Assembly (NCBI RefSeq): GCF_030283205.1
Contig: NZ_JASNWF010000001.1
Span: 310,001-374,000 of the forward strand
Reading direction: 5' to 3'
Length of the DNA: 64,000 nt
DNA from: Actinomadura opuntiae
GTDB lineage: Bacteria > Actinomycetota > Actinomycetes > Streptosporangiales > Streptosporangiaceae
Notes under the pieces: model-generated
What the model saw: only the letters and a program-made list of their open reading frames with translations
Database searches by the model: none
What the model was told of the DNA's origin: nothing
Shown: positions 25,073-32,711 of the stretch, in pieces
How positions within the stretch are numbered: the stretch's first letter is position 1
Layout: every line of letters begins with the position of its first letter
Translations under genes and position numbers: made by a program

Positions 25073-25918
25073 ATGGCCACGGAACCGGTACGCAAGGGGC
25101 GGAAGCTCAACCGCGGGACGGTGCTGCGCACCGAGCGCCTCACCCCGCACATGATCCGCGTGGTGCTCGGCGGCGAGAGCCTGCGCGGGTTCGGCGCCGG
25201 CGCGTTCACCGACCACTACGTGAAGCTGCTGTTCCCGCGTCCGGACGTGGCGTACCCCGAGCCCTTCGACATGGAGAGGATCCGCGCCGAGATGCCGCGC
25301 GACCAGTGGCCGAGCGTGCGGACCTACACCGTCCGGGCGTGGGATCCCGAGGCCGTGGAGCTCACCATCGACTTCGTCCACCACGGCGACAAGGGCATCG
25401 CCGGCCCGTGGGCGGCGAACGCCCGTCCGGGCGAGGAGATCTTCTTCAACGGCCCCGGCGGCGCCTACGCGCCCCGCGCCGAGGCCGACTGGCACCTGCT
25501 GGTCGGCGACGAGAGCGCGCTTCCCGCGATCGGCGCCTCTCTCGAGCGGATCCCCGACGGCGCCCCCGCCCGGGTGTTCATCGAGGTGGCCGGGCCCGAG
25601 GAGGAGCAGGACCTGCGCGTTCCGGCCGGCACCGAGGTCGTCTGGCTGCACCGCAACGGCGGCCAGGTCGGCGACCTGCTGGTCGAGGCCGTCCAGAAGC
25701 TGGACTTCCCCGACGGCGAGGTGCACGCGTTCGTGCACGGCGAGGCCGGCTTCGTCAAGACGCTCCGCCGCCACCTGCGCGTCGAGCGCGGCCTGCCGCT
25801 GGAGCAGCTGTCGATCTCCGGCTACTGGCGCCGCGGCCGCGACGAGGACGGCTGGCAGTCGAGCAAGCGCGACTGGAACCGCCAGGTCGAGGAGGAAGAG
25901 GCCAAAGCCCTCTCCTGA
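25073..25918 (+). CDS. Siderophore-interacting protein (ferric-siderophore reductase, ViuB-like)
   Basis: A 281-residue SIP-family flavoprotein. An N-terminal FAD-binding barrel has VRTYTVRAWD (the RxYT flavin motif) near residues 83-92 and GIAGPWAANARPGEE, and the C-terminal half has LLVGDESALPAIGASLE, for NAD(P)H binding, and SISGYWRRGRDEDGW. These enzymes release iron by reducing imported ferric siderophores in the cytoplasm. CGGAGGTCC precedes the ATG. An iron box upstream supports the role. No siderophore transporter is adjacent. Confidence 0.92.
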   Translation: MATEPVRKGRKLNRGTVLRTERLTPHMIRVVLGGESLRGFGAGAFTDHYVKLLFPRPDVAYPEPFDMERIRAEMPRDQWPSVRTYTVRAWDPEAVELTIDFVHHGDKGIAGPWAANARPGEEIFFNGPGGAYAPRAEADWHLLVGDESALPAIGASLERIPDGAPARVFIEVAGPEEEQDLRVPAGTEVVWLHRNGGQVGDLLVEAVQKLDFPDGEVHAFVHGEAGFVKTLRRHLRVERGLPLEQLSISGYWRRGRDEDGWQSSKRDWNRQVEEEEAKALS

Positions 25919-25965
25919 CGGCGCCCTCCGCTCGCCGGCGCTCGCTGCGTTCGCCGTGCGGGGCG

Positions 25966-25986
25966 GCCCGTCCCGTTTGGGCGGGC
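25966..25986. terminator. Hairpin between converging genes
   Basis: GCCCGTCC and GGGCGGGC pair over eight positions (one G-U on one strand) around CGTTT. It lies between the converging siderophore-protein and AarF-like genes, so a bidirectional terminator is likely, though no T-run follows. The flanks repeat CTCCGCTCGCC at about 25926 and 25992. Confidence 0.4.
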
Positions 25987-26026
25987 GGCCTCCGCTCGCC
26001 GCGTTCGTGGAGGCGCGGCGGGTGGG

Positions 26027-27385
26027 TCAGGCGGTGGCCTGGGTCTCGTCGTCCTGGTCGGGGCCGCCGTCGTCGGCGAAGCCGGGGAGCCAGCGTTCGG
26101 CCTCGGCGCGGTAGTCGCCCTCCGCCTCCAGCTGGCAGAGCACGCCGCCGCCGCCGGCGAGGGCGCGGCTGACCGCGAGGTACTGCGGCGGCAGCCGGAA
26201 CTGGCGGGCGAGCGCGCCCGGCCGCATGTCGGAGGCGAGGCCGAGGCCGCGGGCGGTCTGCTCGCGCATCCACTCGCGGGTGTAGCGGAACCGGTCGACG
26301 GCGAACGGCGCGGCGTGCGGGGCGACGAGCGCGGCCACCTCGTCGGGGTCGACCTCCGCGTCCGGGGTGAGGAAGCCCTCCTCCCACAGCGCGTCGACGA
26401 TCTCGTCCGGGTCGCCGAGCGTGCCGATGCGCAGCAGCCGCCCGATCGACCACTGCAGCTCGGCCGGGACGTGCGCGGCGCCGCCGAAGTCCATGACGCC
26501 GAGGCGGCCGTCGTCCAGCAGCCGGAAGTTGCCCGGGTGCGGGTCGATGTGGATCATCTCGCAGCGGGACGGGCCGGACAGCAGGAAGCGGAACAGCAGC
26601 AGGCCCGCGCGGTCGCGCTCCTCCCGGCTCCCCTCCGCGATCACCTTGGCCAGCGGGGTGCCGTCCAGCCACTCGGTGACCAGGACGTTCCCCGACTGCG
26701 CGACGACCGCCGGGACGACGAAGTCGGGGTCGCCGGCGTAGGCGTCGTGGAAGGCGGTCTGGGCGCGGGCCTCGTCGACGTAGTCGAGCTCCTTCTGCAG
26801 CCGGCGCTTGAGGTCGGCGACGACCGGCTTGACCTCGACGCCGGGGAACAGCGGCGTGATCACCCGGCTCAGCCGGGAGATCTGGTTGAAGTCGCTCATC
26901 AGCGCCTGGGCGGCGCCGGGGTACTGGACCTTCACCGCGACGGTCCGCCCGTCGTGCCAGACGGCCTTGTGGACCTGGCCGATGGAGGCGGCGGCGGCCG
27001 GCCGGTCGTCGAACTCGGCGAACAGGTCACGCCAGTCGGCGCCGAGCCCCTGGGCGAGGACCTTGTGCGTGGTCGCGGCGGGCATCGGCGGGGCGGCCTC
27101 CTGGAGGCGGGTGAGGCTCGCGCGGAACGGTCCGGCGACCTCCTCCGGCAGCCCGGCCTCGAAGATCGACAGGAGCTGGCCGACCTTCATCGCGCCGCCC
27201 TTGAGCTCGCCGAGCACCGAGAACAGCTGCTCGGCGGTCCGGCGCTGCACCTCCAGCGCGACGGCCTCGGCGGGCCGGCCGATGGTGCGCTTGCCGAAGC
27301 CGAGGGCGGTGCGCCCGGCGAAGCCGAGCGGCAGCGTGGCCAGCTTCGCGGTCCGCGTCACCGCGCGGCGGGGTATGTCACTCAC
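26027..27385 (-). CDS. AarF/UbiB/ABC1-family protein kinase-like protein
   Basis: A 452-residue atypical kinase. LKGGAMKVGQLLSI carries the KxGQ motif that replaces the normal glycine loop, AAAASIGQVHKAVW is the Ala-rich loop, VAVKVQYPG has the ATP-site lysine, IHIDPHPGNF the catalytic region and GVMDFGG the metal-binding DFG. UbiB/ADCK members are ATPases supporting quinone or isoprenoid lipid metabolism. In actinomycetes, which use menaquinone, the role is not known. The GTG start at 27385 gives MSDIPRR. It is monocistronic. Confidence 0.87.
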   Translation of the reverse strand: MSDIPRRAVTRTAKLATLPLGFAGRTALGFGKRTIGRPAEAVALEVQRRTAEQLFSVLGELKGGAMKVGQLLSIFEAGLPEEVAGPFRASLTRLQEAAPPMPAATTHKVLAQGLGADWRDLFAEFDDRPAAAASIGQVHKAVWHDGRTVAVKVQYPGAAQALMSDFNQISRLSRVITPLFPGVEVKPVVADLKRRLQKELDYVDEARAQTAFHDAYAGDPDFVVPAVVAQSGNVLVTEWLDGTPLAKVIAEGSREERDRAGLLLFRFLLSGPSRCEMIHIDPHPGNFRLLDDGRLGVMDFGGAAHVPAELQWSIGRLLRIGTLGDPDEIVDALWEEGFLTPDAEVDPDEVAALVAPHAAPFAVDRFRYTREWMREQTARGLGLASDMRPGALARQFRLPPQYLAVSRALAGGGGVLCQLEAEGDYRAEAERWLPGFADDGGPDQDDETQATA

Positions 27386-27485
27386 GGCCCGACCGTCCCT
27401 CGTTCGACAGCGCGTCCAATGATCTCCAGCCTCTCATGGCGGACTAATGCCACGAAATAGTCATTCCCGCTAAAAGCATCAGCGC

Positions 27486-28160
27486 TCAGACGGGCTCGGA
27501 GATTCCCTCGCCGTCGCGCGGCCCGCGGCCCGGACCGGCGGGCGCGTCGTGCCGGCAGGGCCGCAGCAGCAGCGCCACGACCTCGAGCGCCTGCTCGATC
27601 TCCGGCCGGTTCCCGCCGAGGTAGTGCGCGTACATGAACGAGTCGGCGATGCGGACGACGGCCTGGGCGAGCGTCCGGGTCGGCAGCGGCACCGCCAGCG
27701 CGCCGCGGTCGATCTCCCGCTGCAGCTCGCGGGTCAGCAGCTCGGTCGCGCGGTCCTCGATGGTGCCCGGCATCGTGGCGAGCCGGATGAACAGCCGGGG
27801 CTCGCGCTCGGTGAACGCCTGGAGCGGCGCGGCGTCCACCACCGCCCGCATGAACCGCTCCAGCACGGCGAGGATCCGCTCGGGCCCGGTGCCGCGCACC
27901 CCGCGCGCGGCGACCCGGTAGGTGCGCTCGGTCATCTCCGCCAGCACGGTGCCGAGCAGCTGCTCGCGGCTGCCGACCCAGCGGTAGAGGGTGGCGCGGC
28001 CGACGCCCAGCTCGGCGGCGAGCGCGGACATGTCGATGGGCTCGCCTCGCAGGTAGTGCGCGGACGCCGCGGCGCGGGCGGCGGCGGGGCCGGCCGGGCG
28101 GCGCGAGGCCGCGGGCGCCGGGGCGGGGCGGCCGTTCGGGGGAACAGAGCTGCCGCTCAT
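27486..28160 (-). CDS. TetR family regulator (QsdR-like)
   Basis: A 224-residue regulator. After a low-complexity Ala/Pro-rich stretch (residues 8-35), the helix-turn-helix reads MSALAAELGVGRATLYRWVG at about 44-63. The ligand domain contains FTEREPRLFIRLATMPG and FMYAHYLGGNRPEIEQA, typical of the QsdR-type C-terminal family. It diverges from the cyanophycin operon across 123 bases that hold a large inverted repeat, so it is the likely regulator of cphB-cphA. The inducer is unknown. Confidence 0.83.
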   Translation of the reverse strand: MSGSSVPPNGRPAPAPAASRRPAGPAAARAAASAHYLRGEPIDMSALAAELGVGRATLYRWVGSREQLLGTVLAEMTERTYRVAARGVRGTGPERILAVLERFMRAVVDAAPLQAFTEREPRLFIRLATMPGTIEDRATELLTRELQREIDRGALAVPLPTRTLAQAVVRIADSFMYAHYLGGNRPEIEQALEVVALLLRPCRHDAPAGPGRGPRDGEGISEPV

Positions 28161-28249
28161 CCGCCCAGCATGACACAGCCGCGACGATGCTCCGGCAGGC
28201 GCGGAACCGGGCTCCGGAGGCGCGTCCGATCCACTGATCGCGTTCGCGA

Positions 28250-28276
28250 GACTACCCGGAGTGATCAAGGGTAGTC
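28250..28276. promoter_or_regulatory. 27-bp inverted repeat in front of the cyanophycin operon
   Basis: GACTACCC and GGGTAGTC are perfect eight-base arms around an 11-base centre that itself holds TGATCA. It ends seven bases before the cyanophycinase GTG start and lies between that gene and the divergent TetR gene, the usual place for a TetR operator. The right arm also matches a GGGTAG-type -10. Confidence 0.6.
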
Positions 28277-28283
28277 GGTAGGT

Positions 28284-29117
28284 GTGAGGGAGAAGAGCGG
28301 GGGCGCCGGACGCAAGGGCCGGCTGCTGATCATAGGCGGGGCGGAGAACCGGACCTGCGGGTCCGGCCCCCTGGAGACGTTCGTCGAGCTGGCCGGCGCC
28401 GAGGAGGCGCGGATCGTGGTGGTGACGACCGCGACCGAGGTGCCCGAGGAGGTCGCCGAGGAGTACACCGCCGTGTTCGGGCGGCTCGGCGTGGCGTCGG
28501 TGCGGGAGCTGCGGCTGCTCGGCCGCGCCGCCGCCGACGGCGCCGCGACGCTGCGCGCCCTGGAGGCCGCGACCGGCGTGCTGTTCAGCGGCGGCGACCA
28601 GTCGCGGATCCGGACCCTGGTCGGGTCGCGGACCAACGAGCTGCTCAAGCGCCGGCTGGAGCAGGAGGGCCTGGTGATCGCCGGAACGAGCGCCGGCGCG
28701 ACCGCGATGGGCCACTGGATGATCCTGGGCGGCCACGGCCACGAGGTCGCCGCGTCCAGCGTGCGGGTCGGGCCGGGCCTGGCGCTGCTGGACAACGTGC
28801 TGATCGACATGCACTTCAACGAGCGGGGGCGGCTGCCGCGGCTGCTCAGCGGCATCGCGCTGGACACCCGGCTGCTCGGCGTCGGCATCGACGAGGACAC
28901 CGCGATCGTGGTGGGCGACGGGCAGTTCGCGGTCGTCGGCACCGGGGTCGTCACCGTCGTGGACGCGGGCCAGTCGACGGTCGCCTACGCGGCCTCCGAC
29001 GACGAGCCGATGGCGATGCTCGACGTGTCCCTGCACCTGCTGCCCGCCGGGTGCTCCTTCCAGATGTACGACCGGCTGCCGGCGATCGGCACGATGCGCG
29101 GGCCCGGGGAGGACTAG
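28284..29117 (+). CDS. cphB: Cyanophycinase
   Basis: A 277-residue serine exopeptidase of the peptidase S51 family. LLIIGGAENRT opens the fold, LFSGGDQSRIR follows, and the nucleophile motif GTSAGATAMG has the catalytic serine. It splits cyanophycin (multi-L-arginyl-poly-L-aspartate) into beta-Asp-Arg dipeptides. The GTG start at 28284 has only a weak GGTAGG upstream and lies next to an inverted repeat; leaderless expression is possible. Two bases after its stop the cyanophycin synthetase begins, so synthesis and breakdown are one operon. Confidence 0.88.
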   Translation: MREKSGGAGRKGRLLIIGGAENRTCGSGPLETFVELAGAEEARIVVVTTATEVPEEVAEEYTAVFGRLGVASVRELRLLGRAAADGAATLRALEAATGVLFSGGDQSRIRTLVGSRTNELLKRRLEQEGLVIAGTSAGATAMGHWMILGGHGHEVAASSVRVGPGLALLDNVLIDMHFNERGRLPRLLSGIALDTRLLGVGIDEDTAIVVGDGQFAVVGTGVVTVVDAGQSTVAYAASDDEPMAMLDVSLHLLPAGCSFQMYDRLPAIGTMRGPGED

Positions 29118-29119
29118 CC

Positions 29120-31777
29120 GTGCGGCTCGACCATGTGCGCCGCCTCGGCGGCCCGAACGTCTACCTGAACCGTCCCGTCGCCGTCGCGCGGCTCGACCTG
29201 GGGGGCCTGACCGGCCAGGAGACCACCGACCATCCCGGTTTCGCCGGGCGGCTGCTGGACGCGCTGCCGGGGCTGCGCTCGCACCACTGCTCGGCCGGGC
29301 GGCCGGGCGGGCTGCTGGACGCGATGGCCCGCGGCACCTACTTCGGCCACGTCACCGAGCACGTGGCGCTGGAGCTGTCCGGCCTGATCGGCCGGGAGGT
29401 CTACTTCGGCCGGACGGTCCGCGCGGGCGGCCCCGGCGAGTACGAGGTGATCCTGGAGTGCCCGCGGGACGAGCCGTCCGGCACGCCCGTGGTGGAGATG
29501 CTGATCGAGCTGGCGGTGCGGACGGTGACCGCGGCGCTCGCCGGGCCGGTGCCGGATCCGGCGGCCGACCTGGCCCCGATCGCCGCCGAGTACGAGGCGG
29601 GACGGCTCGGGGTGAGCACCGCGGCGCTGGCCCGCGCGGCCCGCGAGCGGGACGTGCCGGTCCGCCGCGTCGGCGGCCTGAACCTGCTGCGGCTCGGGTA
29701 CGGGCGGCACCGCCGGATGGCGTGGGCCGCGATGACCGACGGCACGTCCGCGATCGGGATGGAGATCGCGGCGGACAAGCGGCTGGCGCACCGGGTGCTG
29801 GCGGACGCGGGCGTCCCGGTCCCGGAGGGCCGGGTGGCGACCTCGCCCGCCGAGGCGCTCGCGGCGCTGCGGGAGATCGGCGCGCCGGTGGTGGTCAAGC
29901 CGCTGTCGGGGCACCAGGGCGAGGGCGTGCACATCGAGCTGTCGGAGCCGCCGGAGGTGGTGGCGGCGTTCGCGTCGGCGACCGGCGGGACGACCGGGGC
30001 CGGCGACGGCGGCGTGCTCGTCGAGTCCTACATCCCGGGCCGCGACTACCGGGTGCTGGTGGTCGGCGGGCGGGTGGTGGCGGCGGCGGAGCTGACCGCG
30101 GCGCGGATCACCGGGGACGGGGCGGCCACGGTCGCGGAGCTGGTGGAGCGGGTCAACGCCGACCCGGCGCGCGGCGAGGGCCACGACCGGCCGCTGACCC
30201 GGCTGGCGCTCGGCGCGACCGAGCTGGCGCTGCTCGCGCGGCAGGGGCACGGCCCGGACTCGGTGCCCGCGGACGGCGAGACGGTGTGGCTGCGCCGCAA
30301 CGCGAACCTGTCCACCGGCGGCACCAGCCGGGACGTGACCGGCGACCTGCATCCCGAGGTCGCCGCGATGTGCGTGCGCGCCGCCGGGGCCGTCGGGATG
30401 GACGTGTGCGGCATCGACCTGCGGCTGCCCGACGTCGGCTCGCCGCTGCCCGCCGAGCGCGGCGCCGCGGGGATCCTGGAGGTCAACGCCGCGCCGGGGC
30501 TGCGCATGCATCTCGCCCCGCACGAGGGCGAGGGCCGGGACGTGGCGGGCGACGTCATCGACCTGATGTACCCGCCGGGGACGCCGTCGCGGGTCCCGGT
30601 CGTGTCGGTGACCGGCACCAACGGCAAGACGACCGCCGTCCGGATGATCGCGCACATGCTGGAGCTGAGCGGCGTGCGCACCGGGATGACCAGCACCGAG
30701 GGCGTGTACGTGGGCGGCCGGCTCGTCCACCGGTCGGACGCGTCCGGGCCGCGGTCGGCGGAGATCGTGCTTGGCGACCGGACGGTCGAGGCGGCGGTGC
30801 TGGAGACCGCGCGCGGCGGGATCGTCCGGCGCGGCCTCGGCTACGACCGCGCCGACGTCGCGGTGGTCACCAACATCACCCGCGACCACCTCGGCATGGA
30901 CGGCACCGAGTCGCTGGACGACCTGGTCGACATCAAGGCGCTCGTCGCCGAGCAGATCCACCGCGGCGGCCACCTGGTCCTCAACGCCGAGAACGCGCCG
31001 GCGGCCGGGCTGGCCGAGCGTCCGGCGGTGCGGCGCCGCGACCCGGTGCTGAGCTACTTCGCCCTGTCCGCGGACGCGCCGGTGCTGGTCCGGCACCTGC
31101 GCGAGGGCGGCGCGGGCTACTGCGTCGAGCAGGGCTGGCTGACCGAGGCGCGCGGCCGCCGCCGCACGCGGGTGCTGCCGGTGGAGGAGATCGCGGGCGC
31201 CTCCGGGGGCCGCGCCGGGCACGTCGTCGCGAACGCGCTGGCGGCGCTGGCCGCCGCACGGGCCGTCGGCGTGTCCGTGGACATCGCCGCCGAGGCGCTG
31301 CGCACCTTCGAGCCGCACACCCGCAACCCCGGACGCGGCTGCGTGTACCAGGTCGGCGACAACCCGGTGCTGGTCGACTACGCGCACAACCCGGCGGCGA
31401 TCACCGCGATCGGCGCGTTCGTGCGGGCGCGCTGGGGCGAGGGCGGCGTCGCCGCCGCGACGCTACCGGGCGACCGGTCCGACGAACTCGTCACCGAGAC
31501 CGCCCGGGCGCTGGCCGCATCGTTCGGACGCGTCGTCGTCTACGAGGACGAGGACCTGCGCGGCCGCCGCTCCGGCGAGATGACCAGGCTGATCGTCCAG
31601 GGGCTGCGGGAGGGGCGCCCGGACGTCCTGCACCATCCGGCGGGCGACCTGAAGGGCGCGCTGGCCTCGGCGCTGGACATGGCCGGGCCCGGCGAGCCGG
31701 TGCTGCTGCTGTACGAGAAGCTGCAGCCGGTCGTCGAGCTGCTCGACACGCTCGGCGCCGAGCCGGCGGCGCTCTGA
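29120..31777 (+). CDS. cphA: Cyanophycin synthetase
   Basis: An 885-residue protein, the usual CphA length. The N-terminal domain (about 1-160) is followed by an ATP-grasp domain (about 210-480; EIAADKRLAHRVLADAGVPV, APVVVKPLSGHQGEGVHIEL) that adds aspartate, and by a Mur-ligase-like domain starting at VVSVTGTNGKTTAVRMIAHM that adds arginine. VVTNITRDHLGMDG and VDYAHNPAAI are Mur-type motifs. The product is the nitrogen and carbon store cyanophycin, made in the cytoplasm. GTG at 29120 follows GGGGAGG. The operon converges with zero spacing on the PAP2 gene. Confidence 0.92.
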   Translation: MRLDHVRRLGGPNVYLNRPVAVARLDLGGLTGQETTDHPGFAGRLLDALPGLRSHHCSAGRPGGLLDAMARGTYFGHVTEHVALELSGLIGREVYFGRTVRAGGPGEYEVILECPRDEPSGTPVVEMLIELAVRTVTAALAGPVPDPAADLAPIAAEYEAGRLGVSTAALARAARERDVPVRRVGGLNLLRLGYGRHRRMAWAAMTDGTSAIGMEIAADKRLAHRVLADAGVPVPEGRVATSPAEALAALREIGAPVVVKPLSGHQGEGVHIELSEPPEVVAAFASATGGTTGAGDGGVLVESYIPGRDYRVLVVGGRVVAAAELTAARITGDGAATVAELVERVNADPARGEGHDRPLTRLALGATELALLARQGHGPDSVPADGETVWLRRNANLSTGGTSRDVTGDLHPEVAAMCVRAAGAVGMDVCGIDLRLPDVGSPLPAERGAAGILEVNAAPGLRMHLAPHEGEGRDVAGDVIDLMYPPGTPSRVPVVSVTGTNGKTTAVRMIAHMLELSGVRTGMTSTEGVYVGGRLVHRSDASGPRSAEIVLGDRTVEAAVLETARGGIVRRGLGYDRADVAVVTNITRDHLGMDGTESLDDLVDIKALVAEQIHRGGHLVLNAENAPAAGLAERPAVRRRDPVLSYFALSADAPVLVRHLREGGAGYCVEQGWLTEARGRRRTRVLPVEEIAGASGGRAGHVVANALAALAAARAVGVSVDIAAEALRTFEPHTRNPGRGCVYQVGDNPVLVDYAHNPAAITAIGAFVRARWGEGGVAAATLPGDRSDELVTETARALAASFGRVVVYEDEDLRGRRSGEMTRLIVQGLREGRPDVLHHPAGDLKGALASALDMAGPGEPVLLLYEKLQPVVELLDTLGAEPAAL

Positions 31778-32605
31778 CTAGGGCGCGCCCGGTTCCGCGC
31801 GCGTCCCGCCGGCGACCTGCGGCGGAACGCCGGCGGTCCGGGCTGGCATGGGGGGCCGCAGCAGCAGGACGGCGACGGCCAGCAGCGCCAGCACGACGAT
31901 CCCGTCCATCCAGTAGTGGTTGGCGGTGCTGACGACGACGGCGATCGTGACGATCGGGTGCAGCAGCCACAGCCACCGCCACCGCGTCCGGCACGTCAGG
32001 ACGAGCCCGATCGCGATGATCGCGGCCCAGCCGATGTGCAGCGACGGCATCGCCGCGTACTGGTTGGCCATCGTGTCGTGCTGCGGCGACCCGTACACCG
32101 ACGGCCCGAAGTGCGCGGCCGTGTCGACCAGGCCGGTGGTGGGCAGCATCCGCGGCGGCGCCAGCGGGACGAGCAGGTGCAGCGCGAGCGCCCCGGCCGT
32201 CAGCGCGACCAGCACCCGGCGGATCCACCGGTAGTGCGCGGGCCTGCGCAGGTAGATCCACAGCAGGAACAGCGCCATCGCCGGGAAGTGCACGTAGGCG
32301 TAGTAGCAGTTGGCCACGTGCACGAGGAACTGGCTGTGCAGCAGCTCGTGCTGGACGTGCACCTCGCTCGGCAGGTCGAGGGCCCGCTCGATGTCCCAGA
32401 TCCGGTGCGCGTTGCCGAACGCCTCGCCGACCCGGTCGTTGGCCAGCAGCCGCCCGAGCTTGTAGATCGTGAACAGCACGGCGATCAGCACCAGCTCGCG
32501 GACCGCGCCCGGCCGCCCGCCCGGCCGCCCGCCGTCCGGCCGTCCCGGTCTGCGCAGCCGCGCGAACGAGGAGTCCGGCCGGGACGGCTGTTCGAGGAGG
32601 CTCAT
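31778..32605 (-). CDS. PAP2-superfamily membrane phosphatase (Aur1/inositol-phosphotransferase-like)
   Basis: A 275-residue membrane protein with about six helices after a Gly/Pro/Arg-rich N-terminus. YAAMPSLHIGWAAIIAIGL has the PSLH motif and TANHYWMDG the second catalytic histidine and aspartate of the PAP2 phosphatase fold; HFGPSVYGSPQ precedes it. These members act on lipid phosphates or transfer phospho-inositol groups. Substrate unknown. ATG at 32605 follows GGAGG. Its stop lies directly against the cphA stop. Confidence 0.83.
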   Translation of the reverse strand: MSLLEQPSRPDSSFARLRRPGRPDGGRPGGRPGAVRELVLIAVLFTIYKLGRLLANDRVGEAFGNAHRIWDIERALDLPSEVHVQHELLHSQFLVHVANCYYAYVHFPAMALFLLWIYLRRPAHYRWIRRVLVALTAGALALHLLVPLAPPRMLPTTGLVDTAAHFGPSVYGSPQHDTMANQYAAMPSLHIGWAAIIAIGLVLTCRTRWRWLWLLHPIVTIAVVVSTANHYWMDGIVVLALLAVAVLLLRPPMPARTAGVPPQVAGGTRAEPGAP

Positions 32606-32711
32606 GTGCTGCGGTCCTTTGGCGGGTGGGTCCACCGCACTCGGGCGAGCCGGCGGCTGCTGGGACGGCCCGGGCCGTCCCCCCGCGCGGAGGGACGGCC
32701 CGGGCCCCGGA

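Noticed and set aside
27442..27462. GACTA-N11-TAGTC inverted repeat before the AarF-like gene as an operator
   Set aside because: Arms of only five bases and no regulator nearby; not better than chance in an AT-rich gap.
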